From: Lawsonibacter hominis
Lineage (GTDB): Bacteria; Bacillota; Clostridia; Oscillospirales; Oscillospiraceae
Length of the DNA: 59,974 nucleotides
Assembly (NCBI RefSeq): GCF_014287895.1
Contig: NZ_JACOPP010000018.1
Coordinates: 1 to 59,974 of the forward strand
Direction: 5' to 3'
Part shown: positions 57,421-59,974 of the stretch, one piece after another
Layout of the letters: each line of letters begins with the position of its first letter
Position numbering within the stretch: the stretch's first letter is position 1
Made by a program: the position numbers and the translations under genes
The notes under the pieces: model-generated
Seen by the model: the letters and a program-made list of their open reading frames with translations, nothing else
Database searches by the model: none
Told to the model about the DNA's origin: nothing

Positions 57421-59178
57421 TTAAGTTGCGGGGGCGATATGCCAGTCCTCCCAGAGATCGCCGGAAATCCGGAGGGCGTCCGTGAGGTTCAGCGACAGCA
57501 TTCCTGCCGGCGTCCAGCAATCCAGGAGCCAGGTATATGGCGTATAGCTTCCATCGGGATACCATATCGGTGTGAAATGGGTCGGCCGGTTATAGGTGCT
57601 GTAGGGGTTGTCCTTGAAAGCAAAGGTGGAGCGTTTGCCGCTGATGCTTCGATCCAGGAGCCTCCAAAAGCCTTCGTAGTTGAACTCCGGGAAATAGGTC
57701 ACCGCATTCTGAGCCGCAGTCACGGCAGAACTCTGCGTGGTGCTGACGCTGGCTGTAACGCTCTGCTGGATGCCGTATCCGCTCTTGAGCGCAGAGGAAG
57801 ATGCCGTGGGCGACAAGTTGTCCGGCGTGATGACCATAGTTGCCGTCAGGCTGGCTGTGTAGGCGTTATAGTCAAATTCCCACCAGCCCTGATCCTCCCA
57901 CCAGCCGTTGTCCACCCAGTGGTACCAGCGGTCCGTGTGGGATTTGCCCTCGCTGTCCGTCCACCGATCCGTGTGCCAGCACTTCTCCCAGTTTTCAACC
58001 CACACCCAATTTTCCTGCCACCAGGGAGACCAGATGCCCCAGGAGGCAGAGGACACTTCTTCTTTCTCTGGGATATCCGCGAGGGTGAAGGTGTCGTTTC
58101 GGTCATCGGCCACGGGATTGGGCGGGTCGTTGCCGTCCAGATCCACGATGTTGGCGGTGATGGTGCTTTGCGCCGTGCCTCCGCCCAGCACCCTGACCTG
58201 AATGGTGCAGACACAGGGTTCATCGGGGGTATGCCACTTCACCCAGACCAGCTGGCTGTCGCCGTCCGGATAGTAGACATTGCTGACGGTATAGGTGCTG
58301 CCTTCGATCACAAACTGCACGGTGACCGGGTTGTCCGGGTCAGACTGCCCACCGGATACCTCCACGGAAGTGATCACATCGGTATCTACCCGGTATTCGT
58401 AGTCAAACTCATTGACATCCGGTGGTTCCAGCTCATCGTTGAAGCGAACGATGCCAATGCCCAGCGAGGAAATGATCTGCTCATTGCTTGCCTTGCTGGT
58501 GGTACTGCCCGACCAGGCGGGATACCCAAGGTCGGCTTCCTCCAGAAAGATGGCCAGCGGCAGGTTCTGGTGGGTCAATGAGCCCATCCAGTATCGGAGA
58601 TCACCACTAACCACTTGGTCATAGAGAGCGGCTTCGGTGGCAGTCATTGCAAACTGCTGTCCGTCGTAATTCAGGTATGCAATCGGCTCAATGACGATTT
58701 TGTAGTCGCCATTGATCAGAGTGTCGAAGTTCATGCCGACATAACCCGCCAAAGAACGAATGACCTGCTCATCTGTGAAGTAGCTGCGGATAGCATCAAT
58801 GCTGGCCGGATAGCTGCCGGAGGAAATGATGCGGGGCAAACTTTGAGAGGGATTTCGATACGAATAACCACCCACAACCGGCGAAAGCGTTCTCCCACTG
58901 TTATAGGTCAGTTTACAGACCTTCCCAAAATGGATGATGCCAGTCGAGGGGGATTTGTTGGTAAGATCGACAGGCGTTGTCACAATGGCATGGCTTTCTG
59001 CGTTTATCACAGTAACTCTCACGCCATCCATGCCGGGATTCCAATAGCTTGAAGAATTACCATTGCCCATATTGCCGCCACCGCCGTCGATATTTCCCTC
59101 GCCGGTGGCGGCAAATGCAGGCATGGTCGTTCCCACCAGAATGGCAAGAGACAAAAAGAGTGCAAGAATTTTTCTCAT
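57421..59178 (-). CDS. Large secreted ICE surface protein
   Basis: 585 residues. Signal peptide MRKILALFLSLAILVGTTMP ending AFA. The mature protein has a Gly/Asn-rich start, a region with IRSYFTDEQVIRSLAGYVGM, an Ig-like stretch (VEVSGGQSDPDNPVTVQFVI), and an unusual Trp-rich segment (SASWGIWSPWWQENWVWVEN; WYHWVDNGWWEDQGWWEF). No enzyme motif. Likely an extracellular part of the mating apparatus or a surface adhesin encoded by the element. AAAGGAGTCC precedes the ATG. A terminator separates it from the 194-aa gene. Confidence 0.8.
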   Translation of the reverse strand: MRKILALFLSLAILVGTTMPAFAATGEGNIDGGGGNMGNGNSSSYWNPGMDGVRVTVINAESHAIVTTPVDLTNKSPSTGIIHFGKVCKLTYNSGRTLSPVVGGYSYRNPSQSLPRIISSGSYPASIDAIRSYFTDEQVIRSLAGYVGMNFDTLINGDYKIVIEPIAYLNYDGQQFAMTATEAALYDQVVSGDLRYWMGSLTHQNLPLAIFLEEADLGYPAWSGSTTSKASNEQIISSLGIGIVRFNDELEPPDVNEFDYEYRVDTDVITSVEVSGGQSDPDNPVTVQFVIEGSTYTVSNVYYPDGDSQLVWVKWHTPDEPCVCTIQVRVLGGGTAQSTITANIVDLDGNDPPNPVADDRNDTFTLADIPEKEEVSSASWGIWSPWWQENWVWVENWEKCWHTDRWTDSEGKSHTDRWYHWVDNGWWEDQGWWEFDYNAYTASLTATMVITPDNLSPTASSSALKSGYGIQQSVTASVSTTQSSAVTAAQNAVTYFPEFNYEGFWRLLDRSISGKRSTFAFKDNPYSTYNRPTHFTPIWYPDGSYTPYTWLLDCWTPAGMLSLNLTDALRISGDLWEDWHIAPAT

Positions 59179-59194
59179 GCAGGACTCCTTTCTG

Positions 59195-59227
59195 CAAAAA
59201 AATAGCGCAGCCGTTTCCGACTGCGCC
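59195..59227 (-). terminator. Intrinsic terminator after the DUF6550 gene
   Basis: On the minus strand GGCGCAGTCG and CGGCTGCGCT pair around GAAA and are followed by ATTTTTTTGC. It lies between the stop at 59245 and the start of the 585-aa gene, so the DUF6550 gene may have a separate short transcript or partial read-through. Confidence 0.88.
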
Positions 59228-59244
59228 GTGGGCGAGTGGAGATG

Positions 59245-59829
59245 TTATTCTCCACCCATGATCCCAATCTTATTTCCGTTTTCATACATATCGTCCAGAG
59301 TACCACCCTCGTTGGCACCGCTGTTCTCCACATAGCCGAAGCCGGGTACATAGACCTGACCGGAGCTGTTGGTGCTTCCGGCAGCAGGCTCCGTTTCGGT
59401 GGGGGTGACTGTGGGCGGCTCCTCATAGGTGGGCGGCTCCTCATCCTCGGTTTTGCGTTCCTCCTCCGGTACATCTTCTGCATCGTGATCCTCCGGCAGA
59501 GTCGAGGTTCCGGCGGGGGCTTCCGGCTTTTCAGGCTGCTCCGGTTTGACCGGGTCGGCCTGGATCGTCTGCTCCAGGCCGCTGGAGTCAGCACCCTGGG
59601 CGGGATCTGTTTTGGATTCGTCCGGCACATCTACCTGGATGTCCATATCGGTCTGGTCATCGCTGTTGATATTCACATCCGGGTCGCCGCTTTGTGCCGG
59701 CTCATCGGATACCACGCCGGAAGGAACTTCGGCGTTTCCGCTGAACCGGGTGGCGATTCCAACCGCAACAGCCACACAGAGCAGGCAGCCGATGGAGATG
59801 AGGATAATTTTCTTCGTCTTTTCTGTCAT
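59245..59829 (-). CDS. DUF6550-family membrane-anchored protein
   Basis: 194 residues. One membrane helix near the N-terminus (KIILISIGCLLCVAVAVGIA), then a long Pro/Glu/Asp/Thr-rich extracellular stretch and a conserved C-terminal VYVPGFGYVENSGANEGGTL segment ending GIMGGE. It matches the small ICE family called DUF6550, probably an envelope-spanning spacer or pilus accessory. CAAGGAGGTATG precedes the ATG. First gene of the visible conjugation operon. Confidence 0.8.
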   Translation of the reverse strand: MTEKTKKIILISIGCLLCVAVAVGIATRFSGNAEVPSGVVSDEPAQSGDPDVNINSDDQTDMDIQVDVPDESKTDPAQGADSSGLEQTIQADPVKPEQPEKPEAPAGTSTLPEDHDAEDVPEEERKTEDEEPPTYEEPPTVTPTETEPAAGSTNSSGQVYVPGFGYVENSGANEGGTLDDMYENGNKIGIMGGE

Positions 59830-59878
59830 AGTGCATACCTCCTTGAACCGTTTTCCGGACTGTAAAGTTAAATGAAAG

Positions 59879-59908
59879 TTGAAGACCCGTCAGCCCTTCT
59901 GGTACAAT
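59879..59908 (+). promoter_or_regulatory. Promoter of the right-edge plus-strand gene
   Basis: TTGAAG (59879-59884) and TACAAT (59903-59908) are 18 bases apart on the plus strand, 46 bases before a GTG start with GGAGACGAG. Confidence 0.6.
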
Positions 59909-59954
59909 GGTTTCACCACAAAACACATGTACTCTCGAAAGGAGACGAGTCTTC

Positions 59955-59974
59955 GTGGCAAGATTATACCAACT
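59955..59974 (+). CDS. Start of a plus-strand gene, probably a transposase (partial)
   Basis: GTG at 59955 (MARLYQ...) follows GGAGACGAG at good spacing and runs off the window. It is opposite in orientation to the conjugation operon and starts 126 bases from DUF6550, with its own promoter. Orientation and position fit an insertion sequence at or near the element's edge; the few residues do not allow a family call. Confidence 0.45.

Overview
The window looks like the chromosome of a moderately high-GC anaerobic Firmicute of the Oscillospiraceae type (Flavonifractor, Lawsonibacter and Oscillibacter relatives). The evidence is a Firmicutes class III fructose-1,6-bisphosphatase, a protein with triple SLH domains, clostridial-type ICE genes and strong AGGAGG ribosome binding sites. 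Almost every gene lies on the minus strand, so operons read from high to low coordinate. No tRNA, rRNA or CRISPR array was seen.

Layout. (1) 1-5.9 kb: the tail of an unidentified plus-strand gene, fbp with its own promoter, a VOC protein, and small accessory genes (BRO-N protein, low-molecular-weight tyrosine phosphatase, DUF1016-N protein, metallophosphoesterase). (2) 5.9-12.1 kb: a mobile module of three overlapping serine-recombinase genes, the middle one lacking a catalytic domain. It also has a 50-aa ORF behind a long structured leader with a terminator/antiterminator arrangement, two XRE regulators and a Cys-rich KTR protein. (3) 12.1-40.2 kb: a GC-rich cell-envelope and signalling region. 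It holds a 13-gene operon (12627-26567) of lipoproteins, zinc-ribbon proteins, a TPM-domain protein, an AIM24-like protein and an SPFH protein; a 1553-aa S-layer protein; two degenerate receiver-like paralogues; a LuxR-type two-component system; an 806-aa membrane protein with a binding-protein-like N-terminus; a membrane-anchored LuxR regulator; and an orphan solute-binding lipoprotein. (4) 40.3-59.9 kb: a SLOG protein, an XRE regulator and the conjugation module of an integrative conjugative element: VirD4, TOPRIM protein, MobP-type relaxase, MobC, VirB4, C40 peptidase, VirB3/PrgI-like, VirB6 and VirB2-like proteins, and a split cytosine methyltransferase. The plus-strand start of another gene, probably a transposase, sits at the right edge.

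The most interesting signal is in region 3. A 17-bp palindrome, consensus CTACCCGCWGCGGGTAG, occurs at three places (26699, 32128, 40304). Each copy lies exactly 22 nt upstream of a good -10 hexamer, and none of the promoters has a recognisable -35. That is the geometry of a LuxR-type activator bound near -42. The three promoters would drive the 13-gene envelope operon, the receiver-like/S-layer unit, and the binding-protein/membrane-LuxR operon. Encoded between them are two candidate LuxR-family activators and their sensors. The envelope operon carries counterparts of Bacillus subtilis YdjG, YdjH and YdjI (zinc-ribbon/TM, TPM, SPFH/zinc-ribbon) but no PspA. I infer a self-contained envelope-sensing regulon that I do not recognise as a described system.

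Two conjugation genes (relaxase and VirB4) are each broken by a frameshift explained by one missing base in a homopolymer, so the element is either decaying or the assembly carries indel errors. The methyltransferase is different: its two halves are intact overlapping reading frames.
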